Shown piece after piece: positions 8,399 through 16,722 of a DNA stretch of 51,007 nt. The notes below the pieces were generated by a model, which was not told the origin of the DNA, searched no databases, and saw nothing but the letters and a program-made list of their open reading frames with translations. Positions within the stretch are counted from its first letter, which is position 1; each line of letters starts with the position of its first letter. Both the position numbers and the translations under genes were made by a program. Source of the DNA: DATBVX01 sp035263105 (lineage in GTDB: Bacteria > Pseudomonadota > Gammaproteobacteria > Steroidobacterales > Steroidobacteraceae); NCBI GenBank assembly GCA_035263105.1, contig DATFRO010000087.1, forward strand, positions 1 through 51,007. The letters are read 5' to 3'.

Positions 8399-9106
8399 AT
8401 GTCGGTCTACATCGATGCCCAGGGTCGCCTGCACCACGACCAGCAGCAGAACCTCGCCGTCTCCTGCCCACACTGCCAGGTGCTCTCGCACATCACGCCG
8501 CTCGCCGTACCGCAGTACGAGCAGCTCGTCACGTACCGGCCGAAGCAGGTCGGCATCGTATTCCGCTGCGACTCGTGCAACGCGCCGGTGTTCCTCAAGT
8601 TCAACGCCAAGATGTACGCGGCGAGCCGCGTCGAGCTGTCCAGCACGTTCATCGAGCTCGAGCGTGCGAAGGAGAAGTTCAGCTTCACCTACCTGCCCGA
8701 AGAGGCGGAGCTGCTGTTCAAGGAAGCGCTCGCGTGCTACTCCGCGGTCTGCTTCAACGCTTTCGGCTCCATGTGCCGGCGCACTGCCCAGGTTGTGTTC
8801 GCGGAGCTCGGCAACACCGGAAAGCTCAAGCTGTTCGATGAGCTCAACGAGATCCGCGACCTCGGGGAGATCGATCCCGAGACCTTCGGCACGGTGAGGC
8901 GCGTCATCTTCGGCGGCGAGAGCGACAGCCCGTCGATGCCGGAGATCAGCGCGTACGTGGCGGGCGTGCTGCTCGAGGTGATGAAGGACCTGCTGTACCA
9001 GGCCTACGTGCGCAAGGGCCGACTGCAGCAGGCGATGATGGTGCGACGCTTCTTCCTCGAAGAAACCGATCCCAACCTCGCGGCCTTCTCCAAGAACAGC
9101 GCCTAG
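8399..9106 (+). CDS. DUF4145-type protein with N-terminal zinc ribbon, function unknown
   Basis: The 235-residue soluble protein begins with a zinc ribbon, two CxxC knuckles at C23/C26 and C57/C60 (VSCPHCQ and FRCDSCN). A helical region follows, in which EEAELLFKEALACYSA and the run to about residue 200 resemble DUF4145. In other proteins that domain is found alone or joined to restriction and helicase modules. No catalytic motif is visible. A good ribosome site (AGGAAG) sits five bases before the ATG at 8399. It lies 82 bases after hutH on the same strand and converges on hutU. Read-through from hutIH is plausible, but nothing in its sequence points to histidine metabolism. DUF4145 assignment is from memory of the family pattern. 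Confidence 0.65.
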   Translation: MSVYIDAQGRLHHDQQQNLAVSCPHCQVLSHITPLAVPQYEQLVTYRPKQVGIVFRCDSCNAPVFLKFNAKMYAASRVELSSTFIELERAKEKFSFTYLPEEAELLFKEALACYSAVCFNAFGSMCRRTAQVVFAELGNTGKLKLFDELNEIRDLGEIDPETFGTVRRVIFGGESDSPSMPEISAYVAGVLLEVMKDLLYQAYVRKGRLQQAMMVRRFFLEETDPNLAAFSKNSA

Positions 9107-9142
9107 CCCGCCCCGCGTTCCGACGCGTGGCGCGCTCGGACG

Positions 9143-10807
9143 CTAACGCGTCTTCAACATCGGCACGTCCACCCCGCGCTCGCGCGCAATCTCAATCGCA
9201 CGCGCATAACCGGCATCTGCGTGACGCATGACGCCGGTTCCCGGATCGTTGGTGAGGACGCGCCGCAGGGCCGCTTCCGCACGCGCCGAGCCGTCGGCGA
9301 CGATCACGACGCCGGCATGGAGCGAGTAACCCATGCCGACGCCGCCGCCGTGGTGGAAGCTCACCCACGAGGCGCCGCTCGCGGTGTTGAGCAGCGCGTT
9401 CAGTACCGGCCAGTCGGCGACCGCATCCGTGCCGTCCTGCATCCGCTCGGTCTCGCGATAGGGCGAAGCCACCGAGCCCGAATCGAGATGGTCGCGGCCG
9501 ATGACGATCGGCGCCTGGAGCTCGCCCTTGCGCACCATTTCGTTGAACGCGAGTCCGAGGCGATGACGCTCGCCGTAGCCCAGCCAGCAGATGCGCGCCG
9601 GCAATCCCTGGAACTTGATGCGCTCGCGGGCGTGATCGAGCCAGCGGATGAGGTCTTTCTTCTCCGGGAACAGCTCGCGCGCCTTCGCATCGGTGCGCGC
9701 AATGTCCTCGGGATCGCCGGAGAGCGCGACCCAGCGGAACGGGCCCATGCCTTCGCAGAACAGCGGCCGGATGTAGAGCGGCACGAATCCCTGGAAGTCG
9801 AAGGCATTGGCAACGCCGGCATCGCGCGCCATGGCGCGGATGTTGTTGCCGTAGTCGAAGGTCGGGATGCCGCGCTGGTGAAACCCGAGCATCGCGCGCA
9901 CCTGCTGCGCCATCGATTCCTTGGCGAGACGCATGTACTCCTTCGGATCGCGCTGTCGCAGCTCGGCGGCTTTCTCCAGCGAGTGACCGAGCGGGATGTA
10001 ACCGTTGAGCGGATCGTGCGCGGAGGTCTGGTCGGTGACGAGGTGCGGGAGCTGCGATCCGGCGAGGATGCGCGGAAAGATTTCCGCTGCATTACCCAGC
10101 AGGCCCACCGAGATCGGACCGCGCGTGCGTGCCTGATCAAGCAGCGTGAGCGCCTGCTCGAGCGTGTCCGCGCGCGCATCGAGATAGCCGGTCCTGAGCC
10201 GCATGTCGATACGTTTCGGATCGACTTCGACGGTGAGACTCGAGAGTCCCGCAAAGCTTGCGGCCAGCGGCTGCGCGCCGCCCATGCCGCCGAGACCGCC
10301 GGTGAGCAGCCACTTGCCGGCGCTCGCGCCCTGGTAGTGCTGGCGCACTGCCTCGGCGAAGGTTTCGTAGGTGCCCTGCACGATGCCCTGCGAGCCGATG
10401 TAGATCCACGAGCCCGCGGTCATCTGCCCGAACATCATCAGGCCCTGCCGGTCGAGCTCGAAGAAGTGCTCCCAGTTGGCCCAGTGGCCCACCAGGTTCG
10501 AGTTCGCGAGCAGCACGCGTGGCGCCGCCTCGTGAGTCTTGAACACCCCGACGGGTTTGCCGGACTGGATCAGCAGCGTTTCGTCGTTCTCGAGCCGCCG
10601 GAGGGTCTGCACGATGGCATCGAAGCACTCCCAGTTGCGCGCCGCGCGACCGATGCCGCCGTACACGACGAGCTCGCGCGGATTCTCGGCCACGTCCGGG
10701 TCGAGATTGTTGTGGATCATCCGCAGCGCCGCTTCCTGCTGCCAGCCCTTGCAGGTCAGCTCGCCGCGCGGCGCATGCAGAGTCACGTCGCGGTATCGTG
10801 TCGTCAC
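9143..10807 (-). CDS. hutU: Urocanate hydratase
   Basis: HutU adds water to urocanate to give imidazolonepropionate, using tightly bound NAD+ as an electrophile. The 554-residue product carries the NAD-binding GGLGGMGGAQP (residues 170-180), TDQTSAHDPLNGY, FCEGMGPFRWVALSGD with the active-site cysteine, and SFHHGGGVGMGYS. I start at the GTG at 10807 because AAGGAGAG lies just upstream and the resulting N-terminus and length match the family (about 557). A longer frame runs on into purL and is spurious. The gene lies 31 bases behind purL on the same strand and away from the other hut transcripts, so it may be co-transcribed with purL. Confidence 0.96.
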   Translation of the reverse strand: MTTRYRDVTLHAPRGELTCKGWQQEAALRMIHNNLDPDVAENPRELVVYGGIGRAARNWECFDAIVQTLRRLENDETLLIQSGKPVGVFKTHEAAPRVLLANSNLVGHWANWEHFFELDRQGLMMFGQMTAGSWIYIGSQGIVQGTYETFAEAVRQHYQGASAGKWLLTGGLGGMGGAQPLAASFAGLSSLTVEVDPKRIDMRLRTGYLDARADTLEQALTLLDQARTRGPISVGLLGNAAEIFPRILAGSQLPHLVTDQTSAHDPLNGYIPLGHSLEKAAELRQRDPKEYMRLAKESMAQQVRAMLGFHQRGIPTFDYGNNIRAMARDAGVANAFDFQGFVPLYIRPLFCEGMGPFRWVALSGDPEDIARTDAKARELFPEKKDLIRWLDHARERIKFQGLPARICWLGYGERHRLGLAFNEMVRKGELQAPIVIGRDHLDSGSVASPYRETERMQDGTDAVADWPVLNALLNTASGASWVSFHHGGGVGMGYSLHAGVVIVADGSARAEAALRRVLTNDPGTGVMRHADAGYARAIEIARERGVDVPMLKTR

Positions 10808-10838
10808 TTTCAACTCTCCTTGCGCGGCCCGCTGACCA

Positions 10839-13800
10839 TCAGCCGAGCCAGACGCGGGCATTGCGGAACAGCCGCATCCAACCGCTGTCCTCGCCCCACT
10901 CCTGCGGATGCCAGGAATTCTGCACCGTGCGAAACACCCGCTCAGGGTGCGGCATGGTGATGGTGATGCGGCCGTCGGCGTTGCAGAGCGCCGCCATGCC
11001 GAGCGGCGACCCGCTGGGATTCTCCGGGTAGTGCTCCGTCGCGCGCAACGCCGTGTCGACGTAGCGCATGGCGATGAGCCCGGCCTGCTCGCAGGCGGCA
11101 AGTGCCTGCGCCGACGCGAACTGCGCCCGGCCTTCGCCGTGCGCAGTGGCGATCGGCATCACGGTGCCGTGCATGCCGTGCAACAGGATCGAGGGTGAGC
11201 GCGTGATCTCAACCAGGTTGAAACGCGCCTCGTACTGCTCGGAGCGATTGCGCACGAACTGCGGCCAGTGCCCGGCGCCGGGAATCAGCTCGCGCAACGC
11301 CGACATCATCTGGCAGCCATTGCAGACGCCGAGCGCAAAGGCGTCGGTGCGCGCGAAGAAACGCCGGAACTCCTCGCGGGTTCGCGAATGGAACAGGATC
11401 GACTTGGCCCAGCCCTGTCCTGCACCGAGTACGTCGCCGTAGGAAAATCCGCCGCAGGCGATGAGCCCGCGGAACGAATCGAGCGTCACGCGCCTCTCCA
11501 GGAGATCGGTCATGTGCACATCGTGCGCCTCGAATCCCGCACGCATGAACGCCGCCGCCATCTCGACCTGGCTGTTGACGCCCTGTTCGCGCAGCACCGC
11601 GACGCGCGGTTGAGCGCCGCGCGCTATGAACGGCGCAGCCACATCCTCGGCCGCGTTGAACGTGAGGCGCGCGCTCAATCCCGCGTCCGCGGCATCGCCG
11701 GCGCGCTCGTATTCCTGGTCGGCACACGCGGGATTGTCGCGCAGACGTTGCAGGCGCCACGACGTCGCCGACCACTCGCGGCGCAGCCGGGTGCGTGATT
11801 CGTCGAGCCGCGCACTGCCCGCCACGATCTGGATGCGGTCGCCGGCGACCACCCTCCCAAGATCGTGCGTCAGCGCTTGCAGGCCGTGTTCGTGCAGGAC
11901 GCCCCGCACGGCCTCGAGATCATCGGTGCGCACCTGGATGACAGCACCCAGTTCCTCCGCGCACAGCGCGGCCAGTGGCGCTGCTCCGGTGGTCGGCACG
12001 TTCACCTCAAGCCCGCAGTGACCGGCGAAGGCCATCTCCAGCAGCGTGATCAGCACGCCGCCATCGGACCGATCGTGATAGGCGAGCGCGAGATTGCGCG
12101 CCTTGAGCGTGGTGAGTGCGTTGCAGAATCCGGCGAGCAATTGCGGGTCGTCGAGATCGGCCGGCGCCATTCCGAGTTCTCCATGAACCTGCGCCAGGCA
12201 CGAAGCGCCGAGACGGTTGCGGCCGCGGCCGAGATCGATCAGCAGCAGGCGCGTCGCACCCGCATCGAGCCGCAGTTCTGGAGTGAGCGTTCTGCGGATG
12301 TCGCGCACCGGCGCGAATGCCGAGACGATCAGCGACACAGGTGAGATGACGGACTGGACGCTGCCATCGCTTGCGGTCCAGGCGGACTTCATCGACAGCG
12401 AGTCCTTGCCGACCGGAATCGTGATGCCGAGCGCGGGGCACAACTCCTCGCCGACCGCTTTGACCGTCGCGAACAGGGCCGCATCCTCACCGGGCTCGCC
12501 GCACGCCGCCATCCAGTTCGCGGAGAGCCGCACCTGCTCGAGCGCCTCGATATCCGCCGCCATGATGTTGGTGATCGCCTCGCCGACGGCGAGCCGGCCG
12601 GAAGCCGGCGCATCGAGCAGCGCCACCGGCGTGCGCTCGCCCATTGCCATCGCTTCACCGCTGTAGCCGACGTAGTCCGAGGCGGTCACTGCGACGTCGG
12701 CGACGGGCACCTGCCAGGGCCCGACCATCTGGTCGCGCGCGATCAGTCCGCCGACCGTGCGATCTCCGATCGTGATGAGGAACGTCTTGTCGGCGATCGT
12801 CGGCAGGGCCAGCAGGCGTGACAGCGCATCGCGCAGATCGAGCGACGCTGGATCGAACGTCGTCCCCATCGCGCGCAGGCTCTTCACGTCGCGCAGCATC
12901 TTCGGTGGCTTGCCGAGGAGCACATCGATCGGCATGTCGACCGGACGATTGCCGAAGTGCCGATCCTCGATCGTCAGTCGTCCATCGCCACTGATCTCAC
13001 CGATCACCGCGCACGGGCAGCGTTCGCGCGCGCAGATGCTCTCGAGCGCGCTCAAGCGGTCGCCGGACACCGCGAGCACGTAGCGCTCCTGCGCTTCGTT
13101 GCACCACACCTCGAGCGGCGACATGCCGGGCTCGGCGGTCGGGATGCTGCGAAAGTCGATGCGTCCGCCGCGATGACTGTGCGCCACCGCCTCCGGCACC
13201 GCGTTCGACAGCCCGCCGGCGCCGACGTCGTGAATCAACACGATCGGGTTGCGCTCGCCGAGCGCCCAGCAACGATCGATCACTTCCTGTGCGCGGCGCT
13301 GGATCTCGGGATTGCCCCGCTGCACGGAAGCGAAGTCGAGATCTTCCAGGCTCGCGCCGCTGGTGACCGACGAAGCCGCGCCACCGCCGAGACCGATGAG
13401 CATTCCCGGTCCGCCGAGCACCACGATGCGTGCGCCGACCGGCACCTCGCGCTTCTCGACATGCGCGCGCCGGATGTTGCCGAGACCGCCGGCGATCATG
13501 ATGGGCTTGTGATAGCCGCGCACGCGGCCCGGCGGATCTCGAGGCACTGCAAGCTCGAAGGTACGGAAGTAACCGAAGATGTTCGGTCGTCCGAACTCGT
13601 TGTTGAAGGCCGCGGCTCCGATCGGCCCGTCGAGCATGATCTGCAACGCCGAGGCGATGCGCGGCGAGCGCTCCCGGGCGACTTCCCAGGGTTGCACGGC
13701 GCCGGGGATCGATAGATTCGAGACCGTGAACCCGACGAGTCCTGCCTTCGGTTTCGCGCCGACACCGGTCGCGCCTTCGTCGCGGATCTCACCGCCCGAG

Positions 13801-14729
13801 CCGGTCGCTGCACCAGGAAATGGCGCGATGGCCGTCGGGTGATTGTGCGTCTCGACCTTCATCAGGATGTCGATGGGCTCGCGAACGTACGCGTAGGCGC
13901 TCTGGTCCGCTGGGTAGAGACGCGAGCCCGGCCAGCCTTCGATCACGGCGGCGTTGTCGCGGTACGCCGAGAGCACGCCGCGCGAGTTGCGCGCGTACGT
14001 GTTGCGGATCATCGCGAACAGCGACTTCGGCTGGCGCAGGCCATCGATGATCCAGTCGGCGTTGAAGATCTTGTGCCGGCAGTGCTCGGAATTCGCCTGC
14101 GCGAACATCATGAGCTCGACGTCGGTCGGATCGCGCTCCATACGCCGGAAGCTCTCGACGAGGTAGTCGATCTCGTCGGACGAGAGCGCGAGACCGAGAC
14201 GTGCATTCGCATGCTCGAGTGCGCCTCGACCTTTCTCGAGCAGCGCGACCGTTTCCAGCGGCGCCGGTGCGTGATGCTCGAACAGGGCCGCCGCCTGCCC
14301 GCTCTCCCACAGCGGCACTTCCGTCATGCGGTCGTAGAGTGCCGGCGCGATGGCTTCGAGCGCCGCGCGGTCGAAGGGTCGGCGCCCCTGCACGCGGTAG
14401 GCGATGCCGCGCTCGATGCGGTCGAGTGCATCGAGCCCGCACACATGAGCGATATCCGTCGCCTTGCTGGACCACGGCGACACGGTGCCGAAGCGCGGCA
14501 CGACGAGGATCAGCTCACCCGTCTCCTCGCCGGCCTCGAGGTGCGGACCATACGTGAGCAGCTGCTCCAGGAGCCGGCGTTCGTCCCTCGTGAGCTCGCG
14601 CTCGAGGTCCACGAGGTGACACCAGCGCGCACTGAGCGCCGTGACGCCGGCGTGCCGCGCCTGAACGGCGCTCAAGAGCTTGTCGAGACGGAACGGGGAA
14701 AGCGCCGGCGAGCCTGGCAGTAGCAGCAT
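10839..14729 (-). CDS. purL: Phosphoribosylformylglycinamidine synthase, large single-chain form
   Basis: PurL converts FGAR, ATP and glutamine to FGAM in purine synthesis. The 1,296-residue protein equals the E. coli form (1,295). It has an N-terminal domain to about 150 and two AIRS-like ATP/FGAR halves with MMFAQANSEHCRHKIF and KVETHNHPTAI. A C-terminal class I glutaminase from about 1040 carries the nucleophile near C1136 in GVCNGCQMM and the late MPHPER dyad. The ammonia-producing and synthase parts are both intact. No clear Shine-Dalgarno precedes the ATG at 14729. DUF1820 lies upstream on the same strand and hutU follows after 31 bases. Confidence 0.97.
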   Translation of the reverse strand: MLLLPGSPALSPFRLDKLLSAVQARHAGVTALSARWCHLVDLERELTRDERRLLEQLLTYGPHLEAGEETGELILVVPRFGTVSPWSSKATDIAHVCGLDALDRIERGIAYRVQGRRPFDRAALEAIAPALYDRMTEVPLWESGQAAALFEHHAPAPLETVALLEKGRGALEHANARLGLALSSDEIDYLVESFRRMERDPTDVELMMFAQANSEHCRHKIFNADWIIDGLRQPKSLFAMIRNTYARNSRGVLSAYRDNAAVIEGWPGSRLYPADQSAYAYVREPIDILMKVETHNHPTAIAPFPGAATGSGGEIRDEGATGVGAKPKAGLVGFTVSNLSIPGAVQPWEVARERSPRIASALQIMLDGPIGAAAFNNEFGRPNIFGYFRTFELAVPRDPPGRVRGYHKPIMIAGGLGNIRRAHVEKREVPVGARIVVLGGPGMLIGLGGGAASSVTSGASLEDLDFASVQRGNPEIQRRAQEVIDRCWALGERNPIVLIHDVGAGGLSNAVPEAVAHSHRGGRIDFRSIPTAEPGMSPLEVWCNEAQERYVLAVSGDRLSALESICARERCPCAVIGEISGDGRLTIEDRHFGNRPVDMPIDVLLGKPPKMLRDVKSLRAMGTTFDPASLDLRDALSRLLALPTIADKTFLITIGDRTVGGLIARDQMVGPWQVPVADVAVTASDYVGYSGEAMAMGERTPVALLDAPASGRLAVGEAITNIMAADIEALEQVRLSANWMAACGEPGEDAALFATVKAVGEELCPALGITIPVGKDSLSMKSAWTASDGSVQSVISPVSLIVSAFAPVRDIRRTLTPELRLDAGATRLLLIDLGRGRNRLGASCLAQVHGELGMAPADLDDPQLLAGFCNALTTLKARNLALAYHDRSDGGVLITLLEMAFAGHCGLEVNVPTTGAAPLAALCAEELGAVIQVRTDDLEAVRGVLHEHGLQALTHDLGRVVAGDRIQIVAGSARLDESRTRLRREWSATSWRLQRLRDNPACADQEYERAGDAADAGLSARLTFNAAEDVAAPFIARGAQPRVAVLREQGVNSQVEMAAAFMRAGFEAHDVHMTDLLERRVTLDSFRGLIACGGFSYGDVLGAGQGWAKSILFHSRTREEFRRFFARTDAFALGVCNGCQMMSALRELIPGAGHWPQFVRNRSEQYEARFNLVEITRSPSILLHGMHGTVMPIATAHGEGRAQFASAQALAACEQAGLIAMRYVDTALRATEHYPENPSGSPLGMAALCNADGRITITMPHPERVFRTVQNSWHPQEWGEDSGWMRLFRNARVWLG

Positions 14730-14747
14730 TCTTTAAGGGGCGGTGAG

Positions 14748-14781
14748 GGCCCGTCGGGCCGTCAGCGAGGCGCGCATGATA
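14748..14781 (-). promoter_or_regulatory. purL leader: -10-like TATCAT and a short GC hairpin
   Basis: On the minus strand TATCAT (14776-14781) is a reasonable -10 box. A GGCCC-GTC-GGGCC stem-loop (14748-14760) follows between it and the purL ATG. No convincing -35 is seen. The hairpin has no U-tract, so attenuation is not supported; it may only shape the leader. Confidence 0.3.
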
Positions 14782-14805
14782 GCAGTTGCGCGCAGGCGGA
14801 CATAA

Positions 14806-15147
14806 TCAACTTCGCTTTGTCGTATCGGTACTTGGCGCGTAAACCGGGCCCGGGAACGGCGTGACGTTGCCGCCTTCGAGCGCCGTGATCTTGCTCACGC
14901 CCTGCTTCTTGACCTCGTCGATGCGCACGATCGAATGCAGCGGCAGATAGGTGCGTTTCACGCCCGCGAATTCGCTCTTGATGCGCTCCTCCGCCGGGTC
15001 CACGACCACACTGGTGCGCTCGCCGAACACCAGTTCCTCCACCTCGATAAACCCGAACAGTGCGCCGTGGTTAACCTTGCGCGCATAAATCTCGTAGACC
15101 TTGCCCTGGTTCACGAACATCACTTTGAAAATGTGACTGGCTGCCAT
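14806..15147 (-). CDS. DUF1820 family protein, function unknown
   Basis: This 113-residue soluble protein begins ASHIFKVMFVNQGKVYEIYARKV and continues with the charged core VVDPAEERIKSEF and LHSIVRIDEVKK, the pattern of the DUF1820 family found in gammaproteobacteria. It is mostly beta-rich with no signal peptide or membrane segment, and the C-terminal 15 residues are low-complexity. The family is often described near purine or cell-division genes but has no established role. It precedes purL by 76 bases on the same strand and has its own consensus -10 upstream. The start at 15147 is the first ATG after that -10. Confidence 0.85.
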   Translation of the reverse strand: MAASHIFKVMFVNQGKVYEIYARKVNHGALFGFIEVEELVFGERTSVVVDPAEERIKSEFAGVKRTYLPLHSIVRIDEVKKQGVSKITALEGGNVTPFPGPVYAPSTDTTKRS

Positions 15148-15184
15148 CTGGCTACCGCTAAGGCACTGATATTGTTACGCCCAC

Positions 15185-15190
15185 ATTATA
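15185..15190 (-). promoter_or_regulatory. Consensus -10 (TATAAT) for the DUF1820 gene
   Basis: A perfect TATAAT on the minus strand lies 38 bases before the DUF1820 ATG, implying a leader of about 30 bases. The best -35 at 17 bases is GGACGC, which is poor, so an activator or an unusual -35 may be involved. It lies in the 163-base divergent gap shared with tagH. Confidence 0.5.
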
Positions 15191-15310
15191 CGGAGACTGG
15201 CGAAATTGCGTCCGGCCGTTGATGCACAGGCGGACGCTGCGACCGGAATCCAGTCGAGGGCCGGCCTGCGGTCCAGTTGGGGCGAACGGGTGGTTTAGCG
15301 AGGGAAGAAC

Positions 15311-16675
15311 ATGGCATTGCGACTCAGGGTCGTCAGCGAGCACGCCAGGATCCTGGGCGCCGAAGGCACCAAGGTTTTCGGCGTCCACGGCGGTTCCATC
15401 GGCCGTGCAAGCGACAACGACTGGATACTCCCCGATCCCGAACGGTATGTCTCGGGCCATCACGCGAGCGTCGAGTATCGCGACGGCGGCTATTGGCTGA
15501 CCGACACGAGCTCCAACGGCACCTACCGCAACGAGGACACTGCCCCCGTTTCCGATAACGGCCCGCTGGCACTCAAGGACGGCGATCGGCTGCGCATGGG
15601 CGACTACGAGCTCGTGGTCACGATCGATGCCGTGAACGATTTCCCGCCCGAGAAGAGCGCCATCGTCGCGTACGACGGCCTCGGCACTTCCGCCGCCCGG
15701 CAATCGACGGAAGACGACATCGGTGCGTCACTGAATCTCGATGCGCTGCTCGCGCCGGAGACGAGCGGCTCTCGCGCGAAGCCCGTCAACGCTTATGGCC
15801 AGGCTGTGGAACTGCCGCGCATCAGCTCGGCCGGCACGCCGGCCTCGCGCGCGTCCTCCAAGCCGAAGGTCGCGGCACCCAAGGCTCAGGAAGAAGTGCC
15901 GTGGAATCTCTCCACACGCCGGCGCATCGAGCCCAATCGCACGCCGCCCAAGCGACGCGAAGCGGAAACGACCGCTCCGGCCGCTGAGGAACCTCACTCC
16001 AACGGCGCCGACACGATGTCGGGACTCCAGGCCTTGTGCCGTGGCGCAGGGATCGATCCCGCCAGTCTCCCCGCTCCCATCCAGTCGCAGGTGCTGCCGC
16101 TCGCCGGCCAGATCCTGCGCGAGCTCGTGATGGGCCTGATGGAGATCATGCAGGTGCGTGCCGAGCTCAAGAACCGCTTCCGCATCACGCAGGAGACGGT
16201 GCAGGCGACCGACAACAATCCGCTGCGATTTTCCGCGGGCGTTGAAGAGGCGCTGCGCAAGCTCTTCGAGCAGCAGGGCAATCGCTACCTCGGCCCGGTC
16301 GAGGCGGTGCGCGAGAGCCTGCGCGAGATCCGCATGCATGAGCAGGCCGTGGTGGGCGCGATGGAGGAAGCCTTCGGTGACTTCCTGCAGCGGCTCGACC
16401 CGTCGGAGCTGCAGGAGCGGTTCGATCGCGGCGGCAAGCGCGGACTGCTGGGCACCAACAAGTTGAAGTACTGGGACCTGTACGGCGAGCTCTACCACAC
16501 GCTGAAGCAGAACCCGAAGGACGACTTCCCGCATACGTTCGTCGAGCAATTCGCGCGCGCGTACGAAGGGAAGATGGCGGAACTCGCCAACCGTCGCGCG
16601 CGAACCGCGCCGGTGGAAGATCGCAACGAAGATCGCACCGAGGTTCCGCGCAAGCGCGTTTCGCGCAAGGAGTAG
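15311..16675 (+). CDS. tagH: Type VI secretion-associated FHA domain protein TagH/ImpI-like
   Basis: In T6SS-positive bacteria, TagH (Fha/ImpI) is a forkhead-associated phosphothreonine reader that regulates or scaffolds the secretion apparatus. The 454-residue product has an FHA domain at about 22-95, with GGSIGRASDNDWILPD, VSGHHASVEY and LTDTSSNGTY. A proline/arginine-rich linker runs from about 130 to 235. The conserved C-terminal domain from about 238 includes LAGQILRELVMGLMEIM, DNNPLRFS and a helical tail with NKLKYWDLYGELYHTL. AGGGA precedes the ATG at 15311. No other T6SS gene (tss, hcp, vgrG, clpV, ppkA) is present in this window, so it is an orphan here. It converges on the amidohydrolase gene. 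Confidence 0.85.
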   Translation: MALRLRVVSEHARILGAEGTKVFGVHGGSIGRASDNDWILPDPERYVSGHHASVEYRDGGYWLTDTSSNGTYRNEDTAPVSDNGPLALKDGDRLRMGDYELVVTIDAVNDFPPEKSAIVAYDGLGTSAARQSTEDDIGASLNLDALLAPETSGSRAKPVNAYGQAVELPRISSAGTPASRASSKPKVAAPKAQEEVPWNLSTRRRIEPNRTPPKRREAETTAPAAEEPHSNGADTMSGLQALCRGAGIDPASLPAPIQSQVLPLAGQILRELVMGLMEIMQVRAELKNRFRITQETVQATDNNPLRFSAGVEEALRKLFEQQGNRYLGPVEAVRESLREIRMHEQAVVGAMEEAFGDFLQRLDPSELQERFDRGGKRGLLGTNKLKYWDLYGELYHTLKQNPKDDFPHTFVEQFARAYEGKMAELANRRARTAPVEDRNEDRTEVPRKRVSRKE

Positions 16676-16722
16676 TCGCCGCGCGTCGGCCACCAACCCG
16701 GCCGGGTCAGCGGTCGCAAGCC

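Noticed and set aside
8399..9106. DUF4145 gene as part of a restriction system
   Set aside because: The domain occurs in restriction proteins, but no methylase, endonuclease or helicase gene lies nearby.
9221..10960. 579-codon open frame antisense to hutU
   Set aside because: HutU is complete on the other strand and the frame has no recognisable motif.
10808..11101. 98-codon upstream extension of hutU
   Set aside because: It lies in another frame of purL; family length and the ribosome site place the start at 10807.
16696..16707. Perfect palindrome ACCCGGCCGGGT between tagH and the amidohydrolase gene as a terminator
   Set aside because: It has no loop and no T-run; such GC palindromes are expected by chance in this composition.
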